Origin: an uncultured Acidimicrobiaceae bacterium
GTDB lineage: Bacteria; Actinomycetota; Acidimicrobiia; Spongiisociales; UBA5794
DNA: 60,958 bases
Assembly: GCA_947259365.1 (NCBI GenBank)
Contig: CAMYMC010000032.1
Coordinates: 1-60,958 of the forward strand
Direction: 5' to 3'
Shown piece after piece: positions 1 through 8,808 of this stretch (within the stretch, counting starts at the first letter, position 1; every line of letters begins with the position of its first letter). The notes under the pieces were generated by a model. It ran no database searches. It saw nothing but the letters and a program-made list of their open reading frames with translations, and was not told where the DNA came from. The position numbers and the translations under genes are program-made.

Positions 1-596
1 ACGACGATCTTCTTCGACATCGGCGGGGTGATACTCACCAACGGGTGGGATCGCCGGTCCCGCCGAGCGACGATCGAACGATTCGAGTTCGGCTGGGAGA
101 CGTTCACCGACCGGCACGACTTCGAGACCGGACGGATCGACCTCACCGAGTAGCTGCAAAGGACGGTGTTCTACCGGCCGCGGCCGTTCACCTGACGCGT
201 TCTTCGAGGCGATGAAGGCCCACTCGGCCGCCATCGAAGGCAGCCTCGACATCGTCGGGCGCCCTCGTCGCCGATGGCGTCTTCCTCGCCACACTCAACA
301 ACGAATCGCGTGAGCTCAACGAGCACCGCATCGACAGCTTCGGGCTTCGCCGTCTGTTCCGGATCTTCCTCAGCGCCTGCTACCTCGGTCTCAAGAAGCC
401 CGAGGCTCCGATGCACCGCCTCGCCTTCCAGATCACCCAGCGGCGTGCCGAGGAGTGCCTGTTCGTCGACGACCGGTCGCTCGACCTCGAGTGCGCCCTC
501 GACGAGGGCCTCGCCGGGATCAGGTTCGACTCGCCGGCGGGGCTCCGCGCCGCCCTCGCCGAGCGCGGGCTCTTCAGCGAATCGCAGCAGGCGTGA
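1..596 (+). pseudogene. HAD-superfamily hydrolase, broken (partial at window edge)
   Basis: The window opens inside a coding region whose first residues, FFDIGGVI, are the HAD motif I (nucleophile Asp plus general acid position). Later segments in other frames give the rest of the fold, including LFVDDRSLDLECA near 460-500, which resembles the HAD motif IV Asp pair, and a C-terminus ending at 596. No single frame is open: an in-frame TAG lies near 151, and frame changes are needed near 195 and near 260-270. The 61-residue open piece at 411-596 is only the C-terminal third. Either the gene is decayed or the contig edge has several base errors. The 3' end overlaps the convergent sensor kinase gene by 23 bp. 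The substrate cannot be predicted. Confidence 0.7.
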
Positions 597-3018
597 TGTC
601 GACGGCCTTCGCCAAGGTGAGCTCGAAGACGCTCGCGCCGTCGTAGCGATACGTGAGGTCGCCACCCATCAACTCGGCGAGCTTGCGCGCCACAGTGAGC
701 CCGAGACCGACCGATCCGGGCTGCCCGGCCGCTGGGTGGGCGCGCTCGTATGGCTCGAAGATGCGCTCGCGCTCGCTGTCCGGGATGCCGGCGCCGTCGT
801 CGACGACCCGCACCGCGACCGTTGCGCCGTTCGGTTCAACCTCGACCCGGATGTCCTCGCCGCCGTACCGGATCGCGTTCGTGACGAGGTTGCGGATGAT
901 CTGGCGCACCCGCACCGGGTCGGCGTAAGCACGCGCCTGATCGCCGGGGCCCTCGAGACGGCGCCCGCGCGTAGCGAGCGACGACAGCACCTGGTCGATC
1001 TCGGCCTCCACATCGATCTCCTGCATGTGAACGGGAACCCTCCCGATGTCCGCCCGGGCGGCCACGAGGAGGTCCTCGACGAGGTCCTCCATCTCCCGGG
1101 ACTGGTCGACGATGAGAGCCACGAGCTCCGCGATCTCCTCCCGCCCAAACCGCTCCCACTGGCCCTGGAGCTCCTGGGCCATACCGGCGACAACGGTGAG
1201 CGGCGTCCTGACCTCGTGGCTGATCGAGGCGATGAACTCATCCTTCGACTCGACGAGCGCTTCGAGTTCGGCACGCGCCCGGTCGCGCTCGATCGCCGCC
1301 CCGAGCACACCGGCGAGCCCCTGGACGAACGTCACCTCGTCCGACCCAAACAGGGTGTCACAGCCCCGAACGACGACAATGGCGCCGATCGGCGCGACGC
1401 TTCCGGGGATCTGGACGGCGCAGGATCGCTCCTCGGTCACGTGGCCGGCTGCGTCCCGGTCCTCGAGCACGGCGTCGGCGAGGGTCAGGAGCGAGGCGGG
1501 ATCCACACCGGCGCCGAACGCCTCGGTGAGCAGCCGCGTCCCGCCGTCGTCACCCGTTGCGACGACGTGCGCCTCGGCGCCCTCGATCACCCCGCCCACG
1601 AGGTCGGAGCACGTGGCCACGACGACGGCGATGTCGTCGCTGTCGAGCGCAGCCCTGCCCAGCAGAGCGACCGCCTCCTGCTGCGAGGCGCGCGCCTGGA
1701 GCTCCCGCTCGGCGGCACGGCGCTCCGTGACGTCGACGAGGGCGCCCTCGTAATGGGCGTCACCGTCGCCGCTCACGACCCGCGACGTGTCCCTGACCCA
1801 GATGACGGAGCCATCCCGCCTGCGCAGCCGGTACTCGTGGCCGACGAGGACGCCTGCAGCCTCGAGCCTGGCGCGCACATCGTCCCGGTCCGCGCGCTCG
1901 ACGAACTCCTCCGCGCTGCGGCCCCGCAGATCGGCGGCGGCATCGAAACCGAGGAGGTCGGCCAGTGCCTGGTTGCCGTCGAGGATCTCGCCTTCGGGCC
2001 GAGTGCGGTACATCGCCACGGGGATCTGCTCGAAGAAGGTCCTGTACCGCAACTCCGAGTCACGAAGGCCGTCCTCGGCCTTGCGGCGCTCGGTGACATC
2101 CTGGAGATGGGCGAGGAACATCGGCTGCTGCCCGTCATGACCTGGGATGAAGGCGACGCTGACGACGACCCACATCGACCGCCCCGGCTCCGGCGACAGT
2201 GCGATCTCGCGCCGCATCCAGCCCCTGGCATCGCGGCCCGCCGTCGACCCGAACTCGGTGAAGGCTGCGAGGTCGTCCGCGGCGAGCATTCCGAACCACG
2301 TCGACCCCTCGAGAACGACCGACGGGATCTTCAGCAACCCGGCCGCGGCAGCGTTGACCTGGAGCACGGCTCCATCGAGCGAGAAGAGCACGAATGCAGC
2401 GATCGGGCTCTCGAAGACGGCGCGAAGCTGGTCCTGCGTGGCGAGGGCGCGGTCCATCGCGACCCCTTGGGCATGTGACAGCGACCGGAAGACGACGGCA
2501 GCGACGACGACGATCACGGCATGGCCGCCCGCCGACACGACGAGGGTGAGCGGCTCGGCGATCTCGGCTCCAGCCGGGGTCCAGGGGAACCATCCGGCAC
2601 GCTCCATCATCGCAATCGGCAGCTTGGCGAGCTCGAGGAACAGCGCCAGGAGCAGCAGCAACGTCCCGGTGCGCCGGCGCGGGACGAAGGACGTCACGGC
2701 GACGGCCCACAACACGAGGATGAGCCCGACGACGGGTGCGTCCTGCATCGACCACCACAGCACGAATGCTCCGACGAGGTCCGCGACGATGGCGAGCTCC
2801 AGCCGGCGCGCGGCATCTACCCGCGCCGCGAAGAGAGGGGCCGAGATGGCGAGCGTGAACGCCGCGAGGGATACGAGACGCTCGAGATCCCCTCCCAGCG
2901 AGGCCACGAGCATGAGGCTCGCGACGAATGCGTAGAGGAACGTCCGAAGACGCAGGAGGGTCTGGGGCAGCTGCTGACGATCGGCCAGCTGCCCCACGAG
3001 CGCGGCGCGGGAGCTCAT
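574..3018 (-). CDS. Membrane PAS/PAS/GAF sensor histidine kinase
   Basis: A hybrid-length (814 aa) sensor kinase. The N-terminus has about six hydrophobic segments (roughly residues 25-178), an MHYT/7TM-like membrane sensor of unknown ligand. Two PAS/PAC units follow (about 195-310 and 320-440, each ending in a DVTERR motif), then a GAF-like domain (about 450-580). The dimerisation domain carries the H-box SISHEVRTP with the phospho-accepting His near residue 601, and the ATPase domain carries RNLVTNAIRYGG, DDGAGIP and GLGLTVARKL. The reading frame is open far upstream to 3606, but the translation there is low-complexity shadow sequence, so I start at ATG 3018 (MSSRAALV). No response regulator gene is adjacent, so it is an orphan kinase here. 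Confidence 0.9.
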   Translation of the reverse strand: MSSRAALVGQLADRQQLPQTLLRLRTFLYAFVASLMLVASLGGDLERLVSLAAFTLAISAPLFAARVDAARRLELAIVADLVGAFVLWWSMQDAPVVGLILVLWAVAVTSFVPRRRTGTLLLLLALFLELAKLPIAMMERAGWFPWTPAGAEIAEPLTLVVSAGGHAVIVVVAAVVFRSLSHAQGVAMDRALATQDQLRAVFESPIAAFVLFSLDGAVLQVNAAAAGLLKIPSVVLEGSTWFGMLAADDLAAFTEFGSTAGRDARGWMRREIALSPEPGRSMWVVVSVAFIPGHDGQQPMFLAHLQDVTERRKAEDGLRDSELRYRTFFEQIPVAMYRTRPEGEILDGNQALADLLGFDAAADLRGRSAEEFVERADRDDVRARLEAAGVLVGHEYRLRRRDGSVIWVRDTSRVVSGDGDAHYEGALVDVTERRAAERELQARASQQEAVALLGRAALDSDDIAVVVATCSDLVGGVIEGAEAHVVATGDDGGTRLLTEAFGAGVDPASLLTLADAVLEDRDAAGHVTEERSCAVQIPGSVAPIGAIVVVRGCDTLFGSDEVTFVQGLAGVLGAAIERDRARAELEALVESKDEFIASISHEVRTPLTVVAGMAQELQGQWERFGREEIAELVALIVDQSREMEDLVEDLLVAARADIGRVPVHMQEIDVEAEIDQVLSSLATRGRRLEGPGDQARAYADPVRVRQIIRNLVTNAIRYGGEDIRVEVEPNGATVAVRVVDDGAGIPDSERERIFEPYERAHPAAGQPGSVGLGLTVARKLAELMGGDLTYRYDGASVFELTLAKAVDITPAAIR

Positions 3019-3143
3019 GGGAGACGTATCGGCCCGGCCAGGCGGCCGCTTGACCCGGCAGGACCCGCCAAGCTGTATGCGCTGCGGGCGCCCCGATGCC
3101 GAGCCGCCGCCACGAGGGGGGTGACCGCGGCGTTCGGTCCGGG

Positions 3144-3149
3144 TACGGT
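3144..3149 (+). promoter_or_regulatory. -10 element (TACGGT) for a leaderless transcript
   Basis: TACGGT fits the TANNNT -10 consensus and ends 7 nt before the ATG at 3157, so transcription would start at or within the start codon. A weak -35-like GTGACC lies 17 nt upstream. The same arrangement recurs at several other genes in this window. Confidence 0.45.
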
Positions 3150-3156
3150 GTCGCCC

Positions 3157-3846
3157 ATGGCTACGAGACATTTCACCCCGAAGCTCTTCGCCTTCCTCCG
3201 CGAGCTCGAGGAGAACAACGACCGAGAATGGTTCAAGGCGCACCAGGACCTCTACGAGGAGCACGTTCGTGAGCCTGCGCTCGAGTTCGTCAACGACTTT
3301 GCCGCTCCCCTCGGACGGATCTCGCCGCATTTCGTTACCGACTCGCGCAAGGTGGGAGGCTCGGTGTTCCGGATCCAGCGCGACACCCGTTTCTCCAAGG
3401 ACAAGACCCCCTACAAGCAGCACACCGGCATCCAGTTCCGTCACGCGGCGACGATGGGCGATGTCCACGCGCCCGGCTTCTACCTCCACCTCGAGCCCGG
3501 CAACTGCTACGCCGGCATCGGACTGTGGCGGCCGGCGACCGCCGACGCGTACCGGATCCGGGAGGCGATCGCCGCCGACCCGGCCGGCTGGAAGCGCGCG
3601 GCCCACGTCTCGAGATTCCGCGCCGTTTACTCGCTCGACGGCGACTCACTGCAGAGGCCGCCCCGCGGCTTCGACGCCGGCCATCCGCTCATCGAGGACC
3701 TGAAACGCAAGGACTTCATCGCCGGCACCCGGCTCACCCAGAAGACGGTGACATCGGCCGGCTTCATCGACGAGTACGCACGGATGTGCCGCACCGGGAG
3801 CCCGTTCATGCGCTTCTTGTGCGCCGCCGTCGGTGTCCCGTTCTGA
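3157..3846 (+). CDS. DUF2461 (TIGR02453) family protein
   Basis: A 229-residue soluble protein of the DUF2461 family. The family signature is visible as F-x-FL-x-EL-x-NNDREWF near the N-terminus, then RFSKDKTPYKQH and the GFYLHLEPG segment in the middle. No catalytic role is established for the family. The frame stays open upstream to 2521, but that part is antisense shadow of the kinase gene; the ATG at 3157 is where family similarity begins and it has a TANNNT -10 element just upstream. It is divergent from the kinase and ends 6 bp before the stop of the convergent permease gene. Confidence 0.85.
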   Translation: MATRHFTPKLFAFLRELEENNDREWFKAHQDLYEEHVREPALEFVNDFAAPLGRISPHFVTDSRKVGGSVFRIQRDTRFSKDKTPYKQHTGIQFRHAATMGDVHAPGFYLHLEPGNCYAGIGLWRPATADAYRIREAIAADPAGWKRAAHVSRFRAVYSLDGDSLQRPPRGFDAGHPLIEDLKRKDFIAGTRLTQKTVTSAGFIDEYARMCRTGSPFMRFLCAAVGVPF

Positions 3847-3852
3847 CCGGGC

Positions 3853-5086
3853 TCATCGCGCCGCGGTCCGCAACGACTCGGGCGGGGCGGCCTCGGCGAG
3901 GAGCCCGGCCCGGTTGGCGTGAAGCCAACGGACCAGCCCCAGCGCGCACACCAGCCCGACGACGGCGTACAGGGCGAGGATCGGGTTGGTCCACAGCTCG
4001 GTGAGGAACACCGCGGTGGACACGACTTCGAGGGTGGCTATCGCGGCGACGAAGGCGATGAGTTTGCGCTCCTCGAGGGCGTGGACGAACACCGTCCCCA
4101 GCGGAGCACCCCAGACGACGATCGGCACCGCCGCCAGCCACATCCCGAACAGGTCGAACTGCGCCGCCGGATAGGGCCCAGCCGCGGCTCCCGAGACCGA
4201 GACGACTGCGCCGCCGTCGACGACCGTCGCCAACTGCCCGTCGGCCACGCCGAGGACGACGAACCCGACCATCGAGACCATCGCCATGGCCAGCACGCTC
4301 GTCGGGACGCCGACGCGGGGGTGGAGCCCGGCGATGATCACGATGAAGAGGAACACGAGGACGTCGGTGCCCGACCCGAGCAACGCTGAGCCGACACCGC
4401 CGAAGAACCCGGCGGCGACGAGCCCGATCCACATGCGGGCGTTCCACACGTCGAGCCGCGGCATCCCGCAGTCATCCTCATCGAGACCGAGGTACACGAT
4501 GTAGGCGAGCGCGGCGAGGACGACGGTGAAGGTGACCTTGATGTAGGCCTCCGGCACCCGGGCGGCCCAGAACACCTCTGACGGTTCGCCGAGCGTCCAC
4601 AGCCCGACGAGGAGCCCAACAACCCCTGCTGCGCCTCCCACGACGACGGAACGCCGCTGGATCACCTTCCCCGACAGGAGGATCGCCGCCGAGGCGGTGA
4701 CCATCCCGACTGCCTGGATGGACAGCGAGAACGTCCTGGCGACCTCGGCCGGGGTCTGGATGACCCTTGGTGAACACCGGAAACGCGACGGCTCCACCGC
4801 CTTGAGGTGTCGCCCCAGCCACGAAGGAGCCGAGGACCATGGTCAGCGTCGCCTGCCAGTTCGCGACGAACCTTCCCCACAGGCCGCCGCCGGTCACGTA
4901 GACCAGCCAGACCATCGTGATCACGGCGGGTAGGCCGAGGATGAGCGCGCTGCGGCGCCTGCTGCGGGGGCGGGTGCTCGCGTCCGTCTCCACCGCCCGG
5001 TCTCCCTCGTCGTCGTGCGCCGGATCGTGCTCGACGACTGACGTTGCGGCGACAACTGTGTCGGCTGCTGGACGGAGTTCGGTCAT
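3853..5086 (-). CDS. TauE/SafE-family membrane permease, frameshifted
   Basis: A TauE/SafE-type transporter (the family includes sulfite/organosulfonate exporters) with about eight hydrophobic segments, e.g. ALILGLPAVITMVWLVYV at the N-terminus and LVCALGLVRWL near the C-terminus, and the family-like GGGAVAFPVFT motif. The N-terminal third (from ATG 5086, MTELRPAAD) and the rest are in different frames. Removing one G from the GGG run near 4765 joins them as VFTK-VIQTPAEVARTFS and gives a 410-residue protein, so the lesion is a single-base insertion or base-call error. An unusual charged cytoplasmic tail of about 45 residues precedes the first membrane segment. The start codon overlaps the divergent carboxyltransferase promoter region. 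Substrate unknown. Confidence 0.75.
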
Positions 5087-5116
5087 GCGACCCAGATCGG
5101 GGGTGCTGCGCGGCGC

Positions 5117-5122
5117 TACCGT
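5117..5122 (+). promoter_or_regulatory. -10 element (TACCGT), leaderless start at GTG 5130
   Basis: TACCGT ends 7 nt before GTG 5130. This favours the GTG over the in-frame ATG at 5085, which would place the -10 inside the coding region. Confidence 0.45.
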
Positions 5123-5129
5123 TGCCGCC

Positions 5130-6686
5130 GTGACGTGGGAGCCGGAGATCGAGGAGCTGGCGCGACGACGGGAGCTGGCGGCCCGTCTCGGTGGCGACGA
5201 CCGGGTCACGCGGCACCGCGAGGCCGGCAAGCTCACGGTCCGGGAACGAATCAGCGCGCTCGTCGACGAGGGCTCGTTCGAGGAGATCGGCTCGATCGCC
5301 GGCTTCGCCGACTACGACGAGCAGGGCGAGCTCGTCGAGCTCACCCCCGCCAACTTCGTGTTCGGTGACGCCCGGGTCGACGGCAGGGACATCGTCGTCG
5401 CCGGCGACGACTTCACCGTTCGCGGCGGCGCCGCCGACGCCTCGATCTGGCAGAAGCTCGTGATGTCCGAACAGCGGGCCCGGGCGCTGCGCGTCCCGGT
5501 CGTACGCCTCGTCGACGGATCGGGAGGAGGCGGCAGCGTCAAGTCGTACGAGGGGCTCGGACGCACGTACGTGCCCCCGCTGCCGGGGTGGCGGGACCAG
5601 ATGGATCTCATGTCGGAGGTGCCCGTCGTCGCGGCGGCGCTGGGTTCGGTGGCGGGGCTCGGGGCGGCTCGTGTCGCGGCGGCACACCTCGCGGTGATGG
5701 TTGCACAGACCTCGCAGATCTTCGTGGCGGGTCCACCCGTCGTGGAGTACGCCACGCACGAGCACGTGGACAAGGAGGAGCTGGGCGGCGCCGCCATCCA
5801 CGGCGCCAACGGCACCGTGGACAACGTGACCACAAACGAGCACGACGCGTTCGAGTCGGTGCGAGCGTTCCTCTCGTACCTGCCGTCGAACGCGTGGGAA
5901 GCTCCCCCGACCGCGGCCTGCGAGGACCCGGTGGACCGCAGCGAGGAGGAGCTGCTGTCGATCATCCCCCGTAACCGTCGCCGGGTGTACGACGGGCGCC
6001 GGCTCGTCCGCCTCGTCGTCGACGGAGGCGAGTTCTTCGAATTGGGAAGCGGCTGGGGCCGCTCGGTCGTCACCGGACTCGCCAGGCTGGACGGTCACCC
6101 GGTGGGCGTCATCGCTGCCGACCCCGCGCATCTGGGTGGGGTCCTCAGCGCAGACGGCTCGGACAAGCTGCGCAGGTTCCTCGACCTCTGCGACACGTTC
6201 CACGTCCCGATCGTCAACTTCGTCGATCAGCCTGGGTTCGCAGTCGGGACGGCCGCCGAGCGCGACGCCACGATCCGGCGCGGCGTCGGCGCCATCGCCG
6301 CCCTGTACCAGCTCTCCACGCCGTACTTCGCGGTCATCGTGCGCAGGGCCTTCGGAGTCGCCGGTGCCGCCATGGTCGATTGCACGACACCGCGGTTCCG
6401 GGTTGCGTGGCCGTCGGGCGACTGGGGGTCGCTACCCCTCGAAGGCGGCATCGAGGCGGCGTACCGTCGGGTCCTCGCCGACTCCGACGACCCCGATGCG
6501 CTTCGCGAAGAGCTCCTCGGCCGGCTCGAGGCGGTGCGGTCACCGTTCCGGACTGCCGACGCGTTCGACATCGAGGAGATCATCGATCCGCGCCGTACCC
6601 GGCGCGTGCTCTGCAGGTGGATTCGGCGTGCCTACACCGTCGCCGCCCACGACCTCGGCCCCCGCAGACGCGGCTATCGCCCCTAG
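5130..6686 (+). CDS. Acyl-CoA carboxylase, carboxyltransferase (beta) subunit
   Basis: A 518-residue biotin-dependent carboxyltransferase of the propionyl/acetyl-CoA carboxylase beta (PccB/AccD) superfamily, which moves the carboxyl group from biotin to an acyl-CoA. Both crotonase-fold halves are present: an N-half with RERISALVDEGSFEEIG, VVAGDDFTVRGG and GGGGSVKSYEGLGRTY, and a C-half with FVDQPGFAVGTAAE and RRAFGVAGAAM. The glycine-rich oxyanion-hole regions are intact and the length is normal. No biotin carboxylase or biotin carrier gene is nearby, so its partner is encoded elsewhere; the physiological acyl-CoA cannot be assigned. The GTG start follows a -10 element directly. Confidence 0.9.
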   Translation: MTWEPEIEELARRRELAARLGGDDRVTRHREAGKLTVRERISALVDEGSFEEIGSIAGFADYDEQGELVELTPANFVFGDARVDGRDIVVAGDDFTVRGGAADASIWQKLVMSEQRARALRVPVVRLVDGSGGGGSVKSYEGLGRTYVPPLPGWRDQMDLMSEVPVVAAALGSVAGLGAARVAAAHLAVMVAQTSQIFVAGPPVVEYATHEHVDKEELGGAAIHGANGTVDNVTTNEHDAFESVRAFLSYLPSNAWEAPPTAACEDPVDRSEEELLSIIPRNRRRVYDGRRLVRLVVDGGEFFELGSGWGRSVVTGLARLDGHPVGVIAADPAHLGGVLSADGSDKLRRFLDLCDTFHVPIVNFVDQPGFAVGTAAERDATIRRGVGAIAALYQLSTPYFAVIVRRAFGVAGAAMVDCTTPRFRVAWPSGDWGSLPLEGGIEAAYRRVLADSDDPDALREELLGRLEAVRSPFRTADAFDIEEIIDPRRTRRVLCRWIRRAYTVAAHDLGPRRRGYRP

Positions 6687-6711
6687 CGACGGCCGCCCGG
6701 AGACGGCGTGC

Positions 6712-7314
6712 TCAGTCGAGGATCTCGAAGTCGATGCGGGAGTCGGCGAAGACGCCCGAGCCCGAGCCGACGAAGCTGTAGGCCAGCTCCGGCGGGATGC
6801 CCTCACCGGATTCGGTGAGCGCCGCCTCCAGGTCGGCGATGCGGGCGTCGCGAGCGGCGAGCTCTCCGGCAAGCGCATCGGCCTCGGTGGCCACGCGCTC
6901 GAGACGGGCGATCATCTCCTCCCGACGGGCGATCTCATCGAGGAGCGCAGCGACGTCGGGGTGCGGCGCGGCACCGCCGCCATCGTCTTCATTCCGGGCC
7001 CGATTCGTCCCCTCAGAAGGCTCGGCGGGGCTCGCGAGCTCGGTCTCGCTGAGGGCGGCGTTGCGGCGGGTGAGCTCGTCGTTGGCGGCGACGAGGCCCT
7101 CGACGACGGCCTCGGCGTCGGCGAGGCGCTGTTCGAGCTCGTCCGCTCGTGACTCGGCCTGGACGAGGAGTCCCTTCAGCACGTCGTCCTCGACCTCGGG
7201 GTCGAGCTTGAGTTGCGGCGCCTGCCGGAACCTGGCGAGGAGATAGCCGACGAGGGTTGCCGCCATCATGAACAGAGCGATCTCGCCTACCGCATACGTG
7301 AGCCCGCGCATCAT
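6712..7314 (-). CDS. Membrane-anchored coiled-coil protein, OmpA-operon partner
   Basis: A 200-residue protein with one N-terminal transmembrane helix (about residues 8-27) followed by a long acidic coiled coil with heptad-like Glu/Leu/Ala repeats (about 45-90 and 125-165) interrupted by a Pro/Gly/Asn-rich linker. The C-terminal 35 residues are non-helical. ATG 7314 overlaps the stop of the upstream OmpA gene in an ATGA, so the two are translationally coupled. In Mycobacterium the OmpA-like ArfA is encoded with small membrane proteins ArfB and ArfC; the analogy is one of layout only, as I see no clear similarity to them. Function unknown; an envelope scaffold is a reasonable guess. Confidence 0.75.
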   Translation of the reverse strand: MMRGLTYAVGEIALFMMAATLVGYLLARFRQAPQLKLDPEVEDDVLKGLLVQAESRADELEQRLADAEAVVEGLVAANDELTRRNAALSETELASPAEPSEGTNRARNEDDGGGAAPHPDVAALLDEIARREEMIARLERVATEADALAGELAARDARIADLEAALTESGEGIPPELAYSFVGSGSGVFADSRIDFEILD

Positions 7315-8678
7315 GGACCTCCTGTAGCCGGGCCGAAGGAGAACTCGACGCGCCGGTTCTGCGCCCTGCCCTCGGGTGTGTCGTTGTCCCCGATCGGCCG
7401 CTCTTCGCCGTAGCCGACCGCCGTCAGCCGGGCCGGGTCGACCCCGAGGGCCGCCAGGTAGCTCTGGGCCGATTCCGCCCGGGCCACGCTGAGCCTGAGG
7501 TTCGACTCGGCCGAGCCGACGCTGTCGGTGTGACCTTCGATCTGCATCGCCAGCGTGGGGTTGCGGATGAGAATCCCGGCGGCGATGTCGAGGAGCGCCT
7601 CGAGCTCGGCGGTGAGCTTGGCGCTCCCTGTGGCGAACGAAGCCCCGCTGCGCAGCGACCCGGTGATCACGTCGTCGACGATCGTCACGTCCCACTGAGG
7701 AAACGGTGCGAACAGCCGGAGAGCCACCGGCAACCGGAAGAGGGAGAACGTGGCATCGACACCTTCGCGAGCCTCGAGCTCGTTGACGACGTTGTCGATG
7801 CCGTAGACCGACCGCAGCGAGCCCGAGATCGCCTCGGCGATCTCGCTGCTGGGGACGACGCCCCTGACGACGACCGTGCCGTCGCCTCTCGTGAAGCCCT
7901 CGAAGCGGGGCGGGGTGAGCCCGGTGACGGTGATGGCCGGCTCCACCGCGATGTCGGGACCGAGGGCGCGGCGAACGGCGCCGCTGAGCTGGGCTGCGCG
8001 CGCGGCCGTGGGCGCGGCCGCGGTCAGCACCGCGCTGTCCCCCTCGATGGTCAGGCCCGACGTTCCGATGATGGGAAGCACCGCAATCGCGTCGGCGGCG
8101 TGGTCGACCCAGGGCGCCGCGGCGACGCCGCCGTCCACGACGAGCTCGTTGGTCACGAACGGCGCGTAGATGAGCTCGGCGACGGCCGCCACTCGTGCCG
8201 CCGCCTCCTCGCTGGGCACGACGCCTGCGATGACGATCGCCCCCTTCTCCAGCGTGGCGGTGAGATGGGCCACCGGCTCCTCGACGGGGACCGGCTGGGG
8301 AGGGTCAGCCGGCGCCGACGTGCCGGGAGCGGCTGGTGCGCTGGTCACCCCCGGAACCGGGACGGGTGGTCGGGCGACGGTGGGCGGTGTGGAGGGCGCA
8401 TCCGTGAAGGTCACCGTCCGCACACCATCGACCCCGGCGACCACGGCGGCCACGTCATCACGGGCCCCGTCGGCGACTCCGCTGATGACTGCGTCACGGC
8501 CGTCGACGGTGACCGTGCCAGGGAGGTTGGCGGCGGCGAGCGCCGACGATGCCCGGCTCTGGATGTCGAGTTGCTCGTTGGCGACACCCCAGACGATCGC
8601 CGCGGCGAAGAGCACGACCCACACCACCACCAGCACGACCCACCGGGCTTGGGGCTCCCCTTCGTAGACGATGGTCAT
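7311..8678 (-). CDS. ArfA/OmpATb-like OmpA-family envelope protein
   Basis: A 455-residue protein: one N-terminal transmembrane helix (about residues 11-31), a BON-like repeat region (roughly 35-90, 130-180 and 200-310, each with an alpha-beta pattern around I-x-G-x-V), a Pro/Ala/Val linker, and a C-terminal OmpA peptidoglycan-binding domain (about 335-450) with FATGSAKL, IEGHTDSVG and NRRVEF. That domain binds peptidoglycan non-covalently. TM plus BON-type plus OmpA is the layout of the mycobacterial ArfA/OmpATb. It is the first gene of a coupled two-gene operon and is divergent from the enolase gene. Confidence 0.85.
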   Translation of the reverse strand: MTIVYEGEPQARWVVLVVVWVVLFAAAIVWGVANEQLDIQSRASSALAAANLPGTVTVDGRDAVISGVADGARDDVAAVVAGVDGVRTVTFTDAPSTPPTVARPPVPVPGVTSAPAAPGTSAPADPPQPVPVEEPVAHLTATLEKGAIVIAGVVPSEEAAARVAAVAELIYAPFVTNELVVDGGVAAAPWVDHAADAIAVLPIIGTSGLTIEGDSAVLTAAAPTAARAAQLSGAVRRALGPDIAVEPAITVTGLTPPRFEGFTRGDGTVVVRGVVPSSEIAEAISGSLRSVYGIDNVVNELEAREGVDATFSLFRLPVALRLFAPFPQWDVTIVDDVITGSLRSGASFATGSAKLTAELEALLDIAAGILIRNPTLAMQIEGHTDSVGSAESNLRLSVARAESAQSYLAALGVDPARLTAVGYGEERPIGDNDTPEGRAQNRRVEFSFGPATGGP

Positions 8679-8730
8679 GTCGATACGCTCGGCATTTCCG
8701 CACTCCGGCTGAACGGCGAAAGCATAGAGT

Positions 8731-8757
8731 AGCTAATCAGCCACTAATTGTAGTCAA
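8731..8757 (-). promoter_or_regulatory. AT-rich divergent promoter region with -35 TTGACT
   Basis: This short AT-rich island in a GC-rich window contains TTGACT (minus strand, 8757-8752) and, 20 nt downstream, TACTCT. The spacing is longer than ideal. It would serve the OmpA operon. Confidence 0.3.
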
Positions 8758-8796
8758 CATGGGTTCCGGCGCCACCCCTCGATTTCGGGCCGGGTG

Positions 8797-8802
8797 TACC
8801 GT
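8797..8802 (+). promoter_or_regulatory. -10 element (TACCGT), leaderless start at ATG 8809
   Basis: TACCGT ends 6 nt before ATG 8809; there is no Shine-Dalgarno sequence. The hexamer is identical to the one in front of the carboxyltransferase gene at 5130. Confidence 0.45.
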
Positions 8803-8808
8803 CGAACC

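Noticed and set aside
274..2478. A 734-codon open frame on the plus strand
   Set aside because: It is antisense to the PAS/GAF histidine kinase, whose motifs and codon pattern are clear; the translation is low-complexity Arg/Asp/Leu-rich shadow typical of GC-rich genomes.
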